The notes: a model not told the origin generated them from the sequence alone. A stretch of DNA of 9,251 bases from Phycisphaeraceae bacterium (GCA_003551485.1 PUMS01000311.1:1-9251), one strand, 5' to 3'; shown: positions 1-6,102, counted from the stretch's first letter. Translations and numbers: made by a program.

Positions 1-7
1 CCCGCCT

Positions 8-31
8 CCCCCCGCATGCCCCCCCCGCATG
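8..31. repeat. Two-copy C-rich tandem repeat
   Basis: Two adjacent units share the form C(6-8)GCATG: six Cs plus GCATG at 8-18, then eight Cs plus GCATG at 19-31. The repeat lies at the left window edge, so more copies could exist outside. The rest of 1-113 holds no convincing gene; the frames open through it have no ribosome binding site and no recognisable family. Confidence 0.45.
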
Positions 32-87
32 TCATCTTCCGAACCCGTCCGCCGCGAAAGCCGCCGCACACGCGGCCCGGAAGCGCC

Positions 88-112
88 GCTGCACGGGCGC
101 CCTGCACGCAGC
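88..112 (-). terminator. Stem-loop just after the small membrane protein gene
   Basis: GCTGC at 88-92 pairs with GCAGC at 108-112, directly beyond the TAA stop (114-116) of the minus-strand gene. A GGGCGCCC palindrome lies inside (95-102). A second weak hairpin (60-64 with 72-76) follows. There is no T-tract, so this is only a possible transcription end. Confidence 0.25.
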
Positions 113-113
113 G

Positions 114-281
114 TTACCGGCTCAGCGCGATCACGCCCAGGATCACCAGGATCAGCAGCAGCACGCCGAAGCTGAGGGCGACGACCATCATCGAGCGGTC
201 GTTGGCCGTGGATCGCTTCACGTGGCGCATCGTGGCCTGCACGCGGCGGCGGTCGCGACGACTGACGTTGGGTGGACTCAT
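114..281 (-). CDS. Small single-pass membrane protein, 55 aa, unknown function
   Basis: Unknown function; I recognise no family. The ATG at 281 is chosen because GGAGG (289-293 on the minus strand) lies 7 nt upstream; the same frame is open further up to 344, but that extension has no comparable site. Residues 1-30 are hydrophilic and strongly basic (Arg at 8, 9, 11, 12, 13, 19, 23, 29; Lys22). Residues 31-53 are an unbroken Val/Leu/Ile-rich membrane segment ending two residues before the C-terminus. The positive-inside rule predicts a cytoplasmic N-terminus and a tail-anchored-like topology; there is no cleavable signal. It could be a membrane tether or small regulator, or a spurious reading frame, but the site and hydrophobic pattern favour a real gene. 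It diverges from the alkaline phosphatase gene over 311 bp. Confidence 0.6.
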   Translation of the reverse strand: MSPPNVSRRDRRRVQATMRHVKRSTANDRSMMVVALSFGVLLLILVILGVIALSR

Positions 282-371
282 GCACTTGCCTCCACAACAT
301 GGTTTACCCCATCCCCGCCCCGGCGGCAAGCCCGGCAAGAGCAAAAGGGATGCGTGCGTTCTTGCCCGGGG

Positions 372-401
372 GTGGCAATCGTTGGATGGACGGCCTATGC
401 T
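372..401 (+). promoter_or_regulatory. Possible sigma70-type promoter for the alkaline phosphatase gene
   Basis: GTGGCA (372-377; 4 of 6 to TTGACA) lies 18 bp before TATGCT (396-401; 4 of 6 to TATAAT). A start near 408 would give a structured leader of about 185 nt before the ATG at 593. Found by eye only; GC-rich sequence easily yields chance matches. Confidence 0.35.
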
Positions 402-411
402 GGCACGTTGC

Positions 412-432
412 CCCGGCCCAGCGGCGGCCGGG
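412..432 (+). other. Stem-loop at the predicted 5' end of the phosphatase leader
   Basis: CCCGGCC (412-418) pairs perfectly with GGCCGGG (426-432) around a 7-nt loop. If transcription starts near 408, this hairpin caps the mRNA, where it could stabilise the transcript. Confidence 0.4.
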
Positions 433-455
433 CGAAACGACGACAGAGAGGCTTC

Positions 456-523
456 GGGGACCTGTGGGGGGGGAGGTACGAGGGAGATCCTGGGGAATAC
501 CGGTGGTGGGGGTTTGAGAGGGG
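456..523 (+). other. G-tract cluster (potential G-quadruplex) in the phosphatase leader
   Basis: Six runs of three or more G lie on the coding strand: 456-459, 466-473 (eight Gs), 482-484, 492-495, 508-512 and 520-523, with gaps of 6 to 12 nt. The spacing is compatible with a DNA or RNA G-quadruplex with fairly long loops. It lies 70-137 nt before the start codon. The runs are directly visible; folding is inferred. Confidence 0.5.
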
Positions 524-535
524 AGTGTCCGTCGT

Positions 536-556
536 GGGCGGCCTGTGGTGCCGCCC
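536..556 (+). other. Strong hairpin upstream of the phosphatase ribosome binding site
   Basis: GGGCGGC (536-542) pairs perfectly with GCCGCCC (550-556) across a 7-nt loop (CTGTGGT). It ends 22 nt before the AAGGAG ribosome binding site at 579-584. It could be a leader element affecting mRNA stability or translation; no known riboswitch class is recognised. Confidence 0.45.
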
Positions 557-592
557 GGTCCGTATCTGTCCGCGTTTCAAGGAGATGATTTG

Positions 593-2074
593 ATGATGAA
601 CCGTCGCCGATTCCTCAAGTGGGGCGCTGCAGCGCCGCTGGTGGCCGGGTCGTGGACCATGCTGGGCAACCCGGAGGCGCTGGCCGGGGCCGGGACCTCA
701 CCGGCAGCGCGGCGGCGCGCTGCGGGCCGGGCGAAGAACGTCATCTTCCTGGTCAGCGATGGCATGAGCATGGGCACGCTCACCGCCGCCGATCAGTACC
801 GCCACTGGCGCGACGGCCATCACAGCCACTGGATCGGCCTCTACATGGATGGCGACCGCGAGGTCCATCGCGGGGTGATGGACATGAGCTCGCGCAACTC
901 GACCGTGACCGATTCGGCCGCGGCTTCCGCTTCATGGGGCGGCGGCCACCGGATGTACTCCGGCCGGCTCAACGTTGATCCCGACGGTCGCCACCATGAG
1001 CCGATCCTGGTCTCGGCCCGTGCCGCGGGCAAGGCCACGGCCCTGGTGACCACCACCACCGTCACCCACGCCACACCCGCCGGCTTCGCCGCCAACGTCG
1101 AGCACCGCAACCAGCAACCGCGCATTGCCGAGCAGTACCTCGACCGCGGCATCGACGTGCTGCTGGGCGGGGGCAGCCGCCACTTCGACCCCGAACATCG
1201 GGAAGATGAACGCGACCTTCGGGCCGACTTCGCCGCCGAGGGCTACGCGGTGATCGACAGCCGCAAGCAACTGCTCGAGCTCGATCCGGCCCAGAAGCGC
1301 GTGCTGGGCGTGTTTTCCGGCGGGCACGTGCCCTACGAGATCGACCGGCTCAACGATGAGGAACTCAAGCAGCAGGTGCCCTCGCTGGCGGAGATGACCA
1401 GATCGGCACTGGATCGGCTCAGCCGCCACGAAGATGGCTTCATCATGCAGGTTGAGGGCGGCCGGGTGGATCACGCCGCGCACAGCAACGACCTGGCGGG
1501 CCTGGTGTTCGATCAGCTCGCCTTCGACGATGCCGTCGGCGTGGCCCTGGCCTTCCAGGCCGAGCACCCCGACACGCTGGTCATCGTCACCACCGATCAC
1601 GGCAACGCCAACCCCGGCTTCCAGTCGGGCAACGAGCTTGGCGTGCCCCAATTCGAGCGCATCTCGCGTTTCCGCGGCTCCAGCAGCGCGCACATCCACC
1701 GCCACCTGCGCCAGGACAGCCCCGACCGCATCCGCGAGCGCTTCAAGGAAGTTCTGGACCTGACCATCACCGAGGATGAGGCCAGGATGCTCCACGACTG
1801 GGCGCAGGACGAGTACAGGCCACCCTACCGCCGCATGAACAGGCCCGGCGGCATGGTCGGGCAGATCGTGGCCAATCACCTGGACTTCAGTTGGATCGGC
1901 AACGCCCACACGGCCGACTACGTCGAGCTCGCCGGCGTGGGCCCCGGCGCCGAGGCCATCCGCCCGTTCGTGAAGAACACCGAACTCTACACCCTGACGA
2001 TGGCCGCCATGGGCATCGAACGCACCGAAGGTGCCGCCCGACACCGCGGCGAAGCCGCAACGGCCCTGACCTGA
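593..2074 (+). CDS. Tat-exported alkaline phosphatase (PhoA-type fold)
   Basis: Predicted periplasmic or secreted metal-dependent phosphomonoesterase, 493 aa. The ATG at 593 follows AAGGAG (579-584) by 8 nt; the frame is open further upstream, but that would run through the leader hairpin. A Tat signal is visible at residues 3-9 (NRRRFLK) with a hydrophobic stretch to about residue 33. Family landmarks follow in order: metal ligand Asp56 in VSDGMS; Asp107 and nucleophile Ser108 in TDSAAAS; His159 and Thr161 in THATPA; Arg172, at the spacing expected for the phosphate-binding Arg; Glu288, Asp293 and His297 in EGGRVDHAAH; Asp335 and His336 in TTDHGN; His439 in GNAHTADY. His159 replaces the Asp153 of the E. 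coli enzyme, as in mammalian and many bacterial relatives. All expected catalytic residues are present, so activity is likely. No Pho box was seen in the leader. It is transcribed alone and probably supports phosphate scavenging. Confidence 0.93.
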   Translation: MMNRRRFLKWGAAAPLVAGSWTMLGNPEALAGAGTSPAARRRAAGRAKNVIFLVSDGMSMGTLTAADQYRHWRDGHHSHWIGLYMDGDREVHRGVMDMSSRNSTVTDSAAASASWGGGHRMYSGRLNVDPDGRHHEPILVSARAAGKATALVTTTTVTHATPAGFAANVEHRNQQPRIAEQYLDRGIDVLLGGGSRHFDPEHREDERDLRADFAAEGYAVIDSRKQLLELDPAQKRVLGVFSGGHVPYEIDRLNDEELKQQVPSLAEMTRSALDRLSRHEDGFIMQVEGGRVDHAAHSNDLAGLVFDQLAFDDAVGVALAFQAEHPDTLVIVTTDHGNANPGFQSGNELGVPQFERISRFRGSSSAHIHRHLRQDSPDRIRERFKEVLDLTITEDEARMLHDWAQDEYRPPYRRMNRPGGMVGQIVANHLDFSWIGNAHTADYVELAGVGPGAEAIRPFVKNTELYTLTMAAMGIERTEGAARHRGEAATALT

Positions 2075-2091
2075 GCCACCGTCGATGCGCC

Positions 2092-2113
2092 CGCGACCGC
2101 GACAGTGGTCGCG
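2092..2113 (+). terminator. Stem-loop after the alkaline phosphatase gene
   Basis: CGCGACC (2092-2098) pairs perfectly with GGTCGCG (2107-2113) around an 8-nt loop, 17 nt after the TGA stop. Only a short T-poor sequence follows, so it may stabilise the mRNA 3' end or act in a T-independent terminator. Confidence 0.4.
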
Positions 2114-2125
2114 TTGGTGGTCGTG

Positions 2126-2146
2126 GTGCAGGCTTACAGCCTGCAC
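2126..2146. repeat. Perfect 9-bp palindromic hairpin, REP-like
   Basis: GTGCAGGCT (2126-2134) is separated by TAC from its perfect inverted copy AGCCTGCAC (2138-2146). A smaller hairpin follows (ATGAGG 2155-2160, GAG, CCTCAT 2164-2169), then another (GCAGCC 2211-2216 with GGCTGC 2225-2230). The form resembles palindromic intergenic repeats I recall from Planctomycetota-type genomes; only one copy lies in this window. The rest of the 2075-2305 gap holds no gene. Confidence 0.5.
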
Positions 2147-2305
2147 GCTTTCCCATGAGGGAGCCTCATCCAGCTCAGAGGTGATTCGCCAGTTGCCGTT
2201 GCCGGGCGGGGCAGCCGGCTCGGCGGCTGCATCACAATGCCTCGATTCGCCCGGCCTCCTGCCCTACAGTTTTGCCGGTGGCGCTCGATTCGAGGAGCAT
2301 CGGTC

Positions 2306-3049
2306 ATGCTCACAACACCCGTCCGCTGCATGTTCACCATCGTCGCGGGGTGCGCGGCCCTGGTGATCCTGGCCGTCCCCAGCACTGTCCCCGCCGCGGA
2401 ACCCGAAGCAGCCGAAGCGGGCGAAGTGGCCAACGGTGCTGATCCGCCTGCCGATCCTGAGGCGAAGACTGAGGCGGATGCCCCCCCGCCGCCCACACCC
2501 GACCCGCCGCCAATGGCGGACCGGCATCACCGCGTGTTCATCATCCCCGAAGATGGCTCGGCCCCCCTCCTGCTGGCCGCGCAAGAGGGCTACGAGGGGT
2601 CGGTGGACCTGTTTCTTCGCCAGGGCATGCAGGCCGACCGGGCCAATCGCGGCGGGATCACCCCCCTGCACCAGGCCGCAGGCCAGGGCCACGGCCGCAT
2701 CGCCAGGCGACTGCTCGAAGCCGACGCCCGCGTCGACGCCGTCGAGGACACCGGCATGACCGCCCTGCACTGGGCGGCACGTCACGGCCACCTCGAGGTC
2801 GTCAACACCCTCATCGTCGCCGGGGCCGATGTTCACGCGGTCAACAGCCACCGTGCAACCGCCCTGCACCAGGCCGCGCGCAGCGGCCAGGTTGCCGTCA
2901 TCACCGCCCTGCTGCGTGCCGGCGCGGGGCTCGAGACCCGCGATGCCCACGGCATGACCCCCCTGGACTGGGCAGCCCGCCACGGCCACACCGATGCCGT
3001 ACGGACGCTGCTCGGGGCCGGCGCCGCGGTCAAAGAGCCTTCCGGGTGA
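2306..3049 (+). CDS. Exported ankyrin-repeat protein, five repeats
   Basis: Secreted or periplasmic protein-binding module of 247 aa; partner unknown. The ATG at 2306 follows GAGGAG (2292-2297) by 8 nt; starting there puts a signal peptide at the N-terminus (hydrophobic residues about 10-28, likely cleavage near Ala30-Ala31). An Ala/Glu/Pro-rich linker of low complexity spans about 31-72. Ankyrin repeats follow at about 85-117 (degenerate), 118-150, 151-183, 184-216 and 217-246, with hallmark TPLHQAA, TALHWAARHGH, TALHQAARSG and TPLDWAARHGH helices. No enzymatic domain or membrane anchor is visible. Ankyrin repeats are a general binding fold found in many free-living bacteria, so this does not imply a host-associated lifestyle. 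It is flanked by hairpins on both sides and appears monocistronic. A possible -10 (TACAGT, 2265-2270) has no convincing -35 partner. Confidence 0.88.
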   Translation: MLTTPVRCMFTIVAGCAALVILAVPSTVPAAEPEAAEAGEVANGADPPADPEAKTEADAPPPPTPDPPPMADRHHRVFIIPEDGSAPLLLAAQEGYEGSVDLFLRQGMQADRANRGGITPLHQAAGQGHGRIARRLLEADARVDAVEDTGMTALHWAARHGHLEVVNTLIVAGADVHAVNSHRATALHQAARSGQVAVITALLRAGAGLETRDAHGMTPLDWAARHGHTDAVRTLLGAGAAVKEPSG

Positions 3050-3067
3050 AGCAACGCAGCCAGGTAC

Positions 3068-3093
3068 GGTGGGGCGAGCAAAACGGCCCCACC
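3068..3093 (+). terminator. Stem-loop after the ankyrin gene
   Basis: GGTGGGGC (3068-3075) pairs perfectly with GCCCCACC (3086-3093) around a 10-nt loop containing AAAA. It starts 18 nt after the TGA stop. No T-tract follows, so termination is plausible but not certain. Confidence 0.45.
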
Positions 3094-3365
3094 ACCACCT
3101 GTCGATGCAAGGCAGATGACGGCGATCGCGGGGTGACGTGCCCCCCTCCCCCCGGATGCGAACCCGGTTCACCCCGTGGCCGCCCTGCGAGAAGGGGGAA
3201 GGCACGCGGCAGTCCGGCACCCGAAACAACCGGGAACACCTCGCCCGCGGCCGCCGACCCGCATGGTCTTGCGGCAAGCATCTGGCGCGACGACTGATGA
3301 CCGAGTCACCGGCATACCGCACCAGCCGCGGCCGGTCTACATCGCCTTCGTGGTGCAACCGATGT
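3094..3365. other. Intergenic stretch without a supported gene
   Basis: No reading frame here has both a ribosome binding site and a recognisable product. The frame of the downstream oxidoreductase is open back to 3176, but its upstream translation is composition-driven and the proper site sits at 3445-3449. A C-rich block (3139-3157) followed by a G/A-rich block (3190-3200, GAAGGGGGAAG) resembles the C-rich/G-rich interspersed intergenic repeats of many GC-rich genomes. Part of it (3145-3159) matches 5-19 of this window at 14 of 15 positions. Confidence 0.4.
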
Positions 3366-3380
3366 CCTCCGGCCCGGAGG
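3366..3380. promoter_or_regulatory. Perfect 15-bp palindrome, possible operator
   Basis: CCTCCGG and CCGGAGG are exact inverted copies around a single C. The site ends 12 bp upstream of the putative -35 of the oxidoreductase gene, a position where a dimeric regulator could act. The one-base centre suits a protein-binding site better than an RNA hairpin. Confidence 0.35.
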
Positions 3381-3392
3381 CTCTCGGGGCGA

Positions 3393-3421
3393 TTGCGTTC
3401 ACCGCCATCGGGCAGGACAAT
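3393..3421 (+). promoter_or_regulatory. Possible promoter of the FAD oxidoreductase gene
   Basis: TTGCGT (3393-3398) and GACAAT (3416-3421, 4 of 6 to TATAAT) are separated by 17 bp. The start would fall near 3428, giving a leader of about 27 nt. The -35 is weak (TTG only). Confidence 0.35.
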
Positions 3422-3454
3422 CGGACACGTGGGGACCTTTACGTGGAGGCTGAC

Positions 3455-4720
3455 ATGCAATCCTACACCGAACCCGAACACCGGCTGCCGATCGCACGCA
3501 ACAAAGACGTCATCATCGTCGGCGGTGGGCCGGCGGGGCTGGCGGCGGCCATTGCCGCGGCCAGGAATGGGGCCAGTACGAGCCTCATCGAGCGGTTCGG
3601 CTACCTCGGCGGTACCGCCACCGCCTCGCTTATGGCGTGCATCAACGGCTTTCGCAACCAGGTCGAGCCCGACTTCACCCAGACCGTTCGCGGCATCGCC
3701 GAGGAGATCGTGCTGCGGCTGAAACAGATCGATGGCCTCGGCCGCAGCCCCTACCCCCAGAAACCCTATCCCACCGAACCGGGTGCGATGGAATACAGCT
3801 ACGCCATCGACACCGAGAAGTTCAAGTACGTCACCATGAAGATGTGCGATGAGGCCGGCGTCGACCTCATGCTGCACAACTGGTTCTCGACCGCGATCGT
3901 CGAAGATGACACGATCAGGGGCATCGTCGTTGAGAACAAGTCCGGCCGCCAGGCGCTGATGGCCAGGGTCATCATCGACGCCAGCGGCGATGGCGATGTC
4001 GCGGCACGCGCGGGCGTGCCCTTCTGGCAGACGCGCAAGGATGAGGCCCCGCGGCTGAACGATGCGATGATGTACCGCATCGCCTTCGGCCGCACCCGGC
4101 CGCAGAAGGTCCACGGCTGCGACTTCGGCGACCACGCCGTGGTCTGGGGGCCCAGCCCCGGACCGATGGATGGCACCGATGCCGACCAACTCTCGGCCGG
4201 CGAAGTGGTCGCGCGGCTGCGCCTCTTCGAGGACCTCGAGCAGAAGAAGCAGAAGCATCCGGAACTGGCCGATGCCCGCGTGATCGAGACCCCGCCGCTG
4301 CTGGGCATCCGCCAGACCCGCTTCATCGAGGGCGAATACAAGCTCACGGCCGGGGATGCGTTGGATGGGCGGCGATTCGAGGACGTGGTGGCCATCAGTT
4401 CCTGCGCGATCATCCACTACTACGGCTACCGCCGCTACCTCGAGCACGAGGGCTACGACATCCCCTACCGCTGCCTGGTGCCCAAGCGCATCGACAACCT
4501 GCTGATCGCCGGTCGCTGCATCTCAAGCGAACAGCAGCCGTACGAGTCGCACCGCGCGATGGTGAACATCATGGCCATCGGCCAGGCCGCGGGCACCGCC
4601 GCCGCCCTCTGCTGCCGCACGGCCACCACCCCCCGACGCCTGGATGTCCCCCTGCTCCAGCAGACCCTCGAATCCCAGGGCGCCCAACTCCGCATCGGCG
4701 GCGCCAGTACATCGCCTTGA
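3455..4720 (+). CDS. FAD-dependent oxidoreductase, FAD_oxidored (PF12831) type
   Basis: Predicted cytosolic flavoprotein of 421 aa; the substrate cannot be read from sequence. The ATG at 3455 follows GGAGG (3445-3449) by 5 nt and places the dinucleotide fold near the N-terminus, as expected. Residues 18-39 form the Rossmann beta-alpha-beta with GGGPAG at 23-28 and an acidic residue (Glu46) ending the second strand, typical for FAD ribose binding; FGYLGGTAT follows at 48-56. DASGDGDVAARAG (175-187) is the second FAD-contacting motif. The C-terminal block around 336-386 (IPYRCLVPK, NLLIAGRCIS, then AIGQAAGTAAAL) is the conserved signature of this family, which is common in Planctomycetota and Bacteroidota, often near sugar-catabolic genes. 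There is no signal peptide in the chosen protein. A long region (about 190-330) probably forms the substrate domain. The gene lies 315 bp before the methionine-synthase-like gene, too far and too interrupted for a clear operon. Confidence 0.9.
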   Translation: MQSYTEPEHRLPIARNKDVIIVGGGPAGLAAAIAAARNGASTSLIERFGYLGGTATASLMACINGFRNQVEPDFTQTVRGIAEEIVLRLKQIDGLGRSPYPQKPYPTEPGAMEYSYAIDTEKFKYVTMKMCDEAGVDLMLHNWFSTAIVEDDTIRGIVVENKSGRQALMARVIIDASGDGDVAARAGVPFWQTRKDEAPRLNDAMMYRIAFGRTRPQKVHGCDFGDHAVVWGPSPGPMDGTDADQLSAGEVVARLRLFEDLEQKKQKHPELADARVIETPPLLGIRQTRFIEGEYKLTAGDALDGRRFEDVVAISSCAIIHYYGYRRYLEHEGYDIPYRCLVPKRIDNLLIAGRCISSEQQPYESHRAMVNIMAIGQAAGTAAALCCRTATTPRRLDVPLLQQTLESQGAQLRIGGASTSP

Positions 4721-4749
4721 GACCGGGCACCACCGGAAGAAGCTGACGG

Positions 4750-4983
4750 TCATTCACCCTCGAAGATGACAGGCTCACGAAGATCGTGGACCGCTCCGCC
4801 ATCGACCTTCACACCCCCGAACGGCAACGGTGGCAGCGCCGGGCGTACCACCCGCTCGAAGACCTTGCGGACCTGATGCCTGGTGGTGCCGCAAATGCGC
4901 ATGTCGGACACGTTCGCCTCCCACCGGCGCAAGAGAGCATTCTGGTCCATGACGTGGGTGAAGGTGTGGCGCTCGAGGCCGGT
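4750..4983 (-). pseudogene. Decayed IS21-family transposase fragment (IstA-like)
   Basis: The minus-strand frame ending at the TGA of 4750-4752 contains a stretch (core 4822-4962) resembling part of IS21-type IstA transposases. Landmarks are HTFTHVMDQNALL, then WEANVSDMRICGTTRHQV, then VFERVVRPALPPLP. I recall the family pattern there as roughly FxxxAEQNRxL-W-VADxRIHGTTxxQV-FExVERPALxPLP. About 75 codons survive, while a complete IstA is around 500. The frame continues upstream only as antisense of the methionine-synthase-like gene. No IstB, no terminal repeats and no ribosome binding site are seen, so this is a remnant, not a functional gene. The family match is from memory of the motif, not from a search. 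Confidence 0.65.
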
Positions 4984-5010
4984 GGCACACGGGCGCCGAC
5001 AGGTTACCAT
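4982..5010 (+). promoter_or_regulatory. Possible promoter of the methionine-synthase-like gene
   Basis: GTGGCA (4982-4987) and TACCAT (5005-5010, 4 of 6 to TATAAT) are 17 bp apart, giving a predicted start near 5017 and a leader of about 20 nt that contains the AGGAG site. The -35 begins at the edge of the IstA remnant. Confidence 0.4.
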
Positions 5011-5035
5011 GAGCGGCATTGATGAGGAGACCGCC

Positions 5036-6061
5036 ATGGCCAATGCGTCCATGCCGAGGATCGCCACCACCACCGTCGGGTCGTATCCCGTGCCCGATTG
5101 GCTGGCGGCCATGCCCAGCGAGCAGGGTGTGGTCGATGCGATGCGAATTGTCTTCGCCACGCAGCGCCAGGCGGGCATCGACCTGCCCACCGACGGCGAG
5201 CTGTACCGCTTCGACGTCAACCACCCCGAAACCAACGGCATGATCGAATACTTCACCCGCCCCATGGCGGGCATCCAGAGCCGCTTCGGCCGCGCTGATG
5301 TCGAGGCCTTCACGCGCAAAGAGGGCATGGGGTTCCGCACGCGGCCGGCGGGGGTGGTCACCGGCCCGCTGGGCGAGGGCTCGCTGAACCTGATTGCCGA
5401 CTGCGAACGCGCGGCGGAGGTGGCCGGCGGGGCGTTCAAGTTCACCGTCACAAGCCCGTACATGCTGGCAAGGACCCTGCTGGACCGCCACTACGGCGAC
5501 TTCGAATCACTGCTGATGGCCGTGGCCGGGGTGCTGGCCGATCAGGTCCGCGGCCTGCCCTGTGCCTGTGTGCAGGTGGATGAGGCCAACATCCCCGGCA
5601 ACCCCGAAGATGGCCCCCTCGCCGCGCGAGCCATCAACCGCGTGCTGGATGCGGTGGATAACGGCACGATGAGGGCGGTGCACTTCTGCTTTGGCAACTA
5701 CGGTGGCCAGGTGATCCAGAAGGGGGCATGGAAGCCGCTGATCGGCTTCCTCAACGAGCTTCACTGCGACCACCTGGTGCTCGAACTGGCCCACCGCCCG
5801 GCCTCGGACCTCGAAGCGCTGCGGGAAATCGACCCGCGAATCGGTATTGGCATCGGCGTGATCGACATCAAGGTCAACCCCATAGAGACCGCCGATGAGG
5901 TGGCCCGGCGCATCGAGGCCGCTGAACGCCAACTCGGCCCCGGCCGCGTGCAATGGGTCCACCCCGACTGCGGCTTCTGGATGCTCAAGCGCAGCATCGC
6001 CGACCGCAAGATCGCCGCCCTGGTCAAGGGCCGCAACCGCTACCTGGGCACATCCGAGTGA
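5036..6061 (+). CDS. Short cobalamin-independent methionine synthase-like (MetE C-terminal-type) protein
   Basis: Predicted zinc-dependent methyltransferase of 341 aa with the MetE C-terminal (beta/alpha)8 fold. The ATG at 5036 follows AGGAG (5025-5029) by 6 nt; an in-frame ATG at 5009 has no such site. The N-terminus (TTTVGSYPVP, 11-20) matches the opening strand of the family (VGSxPRP), and QVDEA (180-184) is the conserved substrate-binding strand. Zinc ligands are visible at the expected order: His216 and Cys218 in VHFCFGNY, Glu250 in LVLELAHR, and Cys312 in HPDCGF. Canonical MetE is about 750 residues with a duplicated N-terminal barrel; that half is absent here. Such short homologues include archaeal-type methionine synthases and many uncharacterised proteins, so homocysteine methylation is only one possibility; a role in methyl-group catabolism is another. 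It has its own likely promoter and ends in front of a convergent tRNA gene. Confidence 0.85.
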   Translation: MANASMPRIATTTVGSYPVPDWLAAMPSEQGVVDAMRIVFATQRQAGIDLPTDGELYRFDVNHPETNGMIEYFTRPMAGIQSRFGRADVEAFTRKEGMGFRTRPAGVVTGPLGEGSLNLIADCERAAEVAGGAFKFTVTSPYMLARTLLDRHYGDFESLLMAVAGVLADQVRGLPCACVQVDEANIPGNPEDGPLAARAINRVLDAVDNGTMRAVHFCFGNYGGQVIQKGAWKPLIGFLNELHCDHLVLELAHRPASDLEALREIDPRIGIGIGVIDIKVNPIETADEVARRIEAAERQLGPGRVQWVHPDCGFWMLKRSIADRKIAALVKGRNRYLGTSE

Positions 6062-6102
6062 AGGGCGAGAGGGCCCCGCCGTCGACCCATCCTCGTCAGA
6101 CG

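Noticed and set aside
16..588. Plus-strand open frames across 16-593 (up to 190 codons)
   Set aside because: Arg/Pro/Gly-rich translations without ribosome binding sites or motifs, overlapping the minus-strand membrane protein gene and the phosphatase leader.
402..592. Pho box (PhoB operator) before the alkaline phosphatase gene
   Set aside because: Only isolated CTGT fragments are present; no pair of CTGTCAT-like direct repeats at the 11-bp spacing was found.
932..2146. Antisense open frame of 404 codons over the alkaline phosphatase gene
   Set aside because: Composition-driven Gly/Ala/Val/His-rich translation without motifs; the plus strand encodes a complete phosphatase with all catalytic residues.
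2264..4447. Very long antisense open frame (727 codons) across the ankyrin and oxidoreductase genes
   Set aside because: It spans two genes with clear families and an intergenic gap, has no ribosome binding site or recognisable domain, and is the expected by-product of GC-rich codon usage on the opposite strand.
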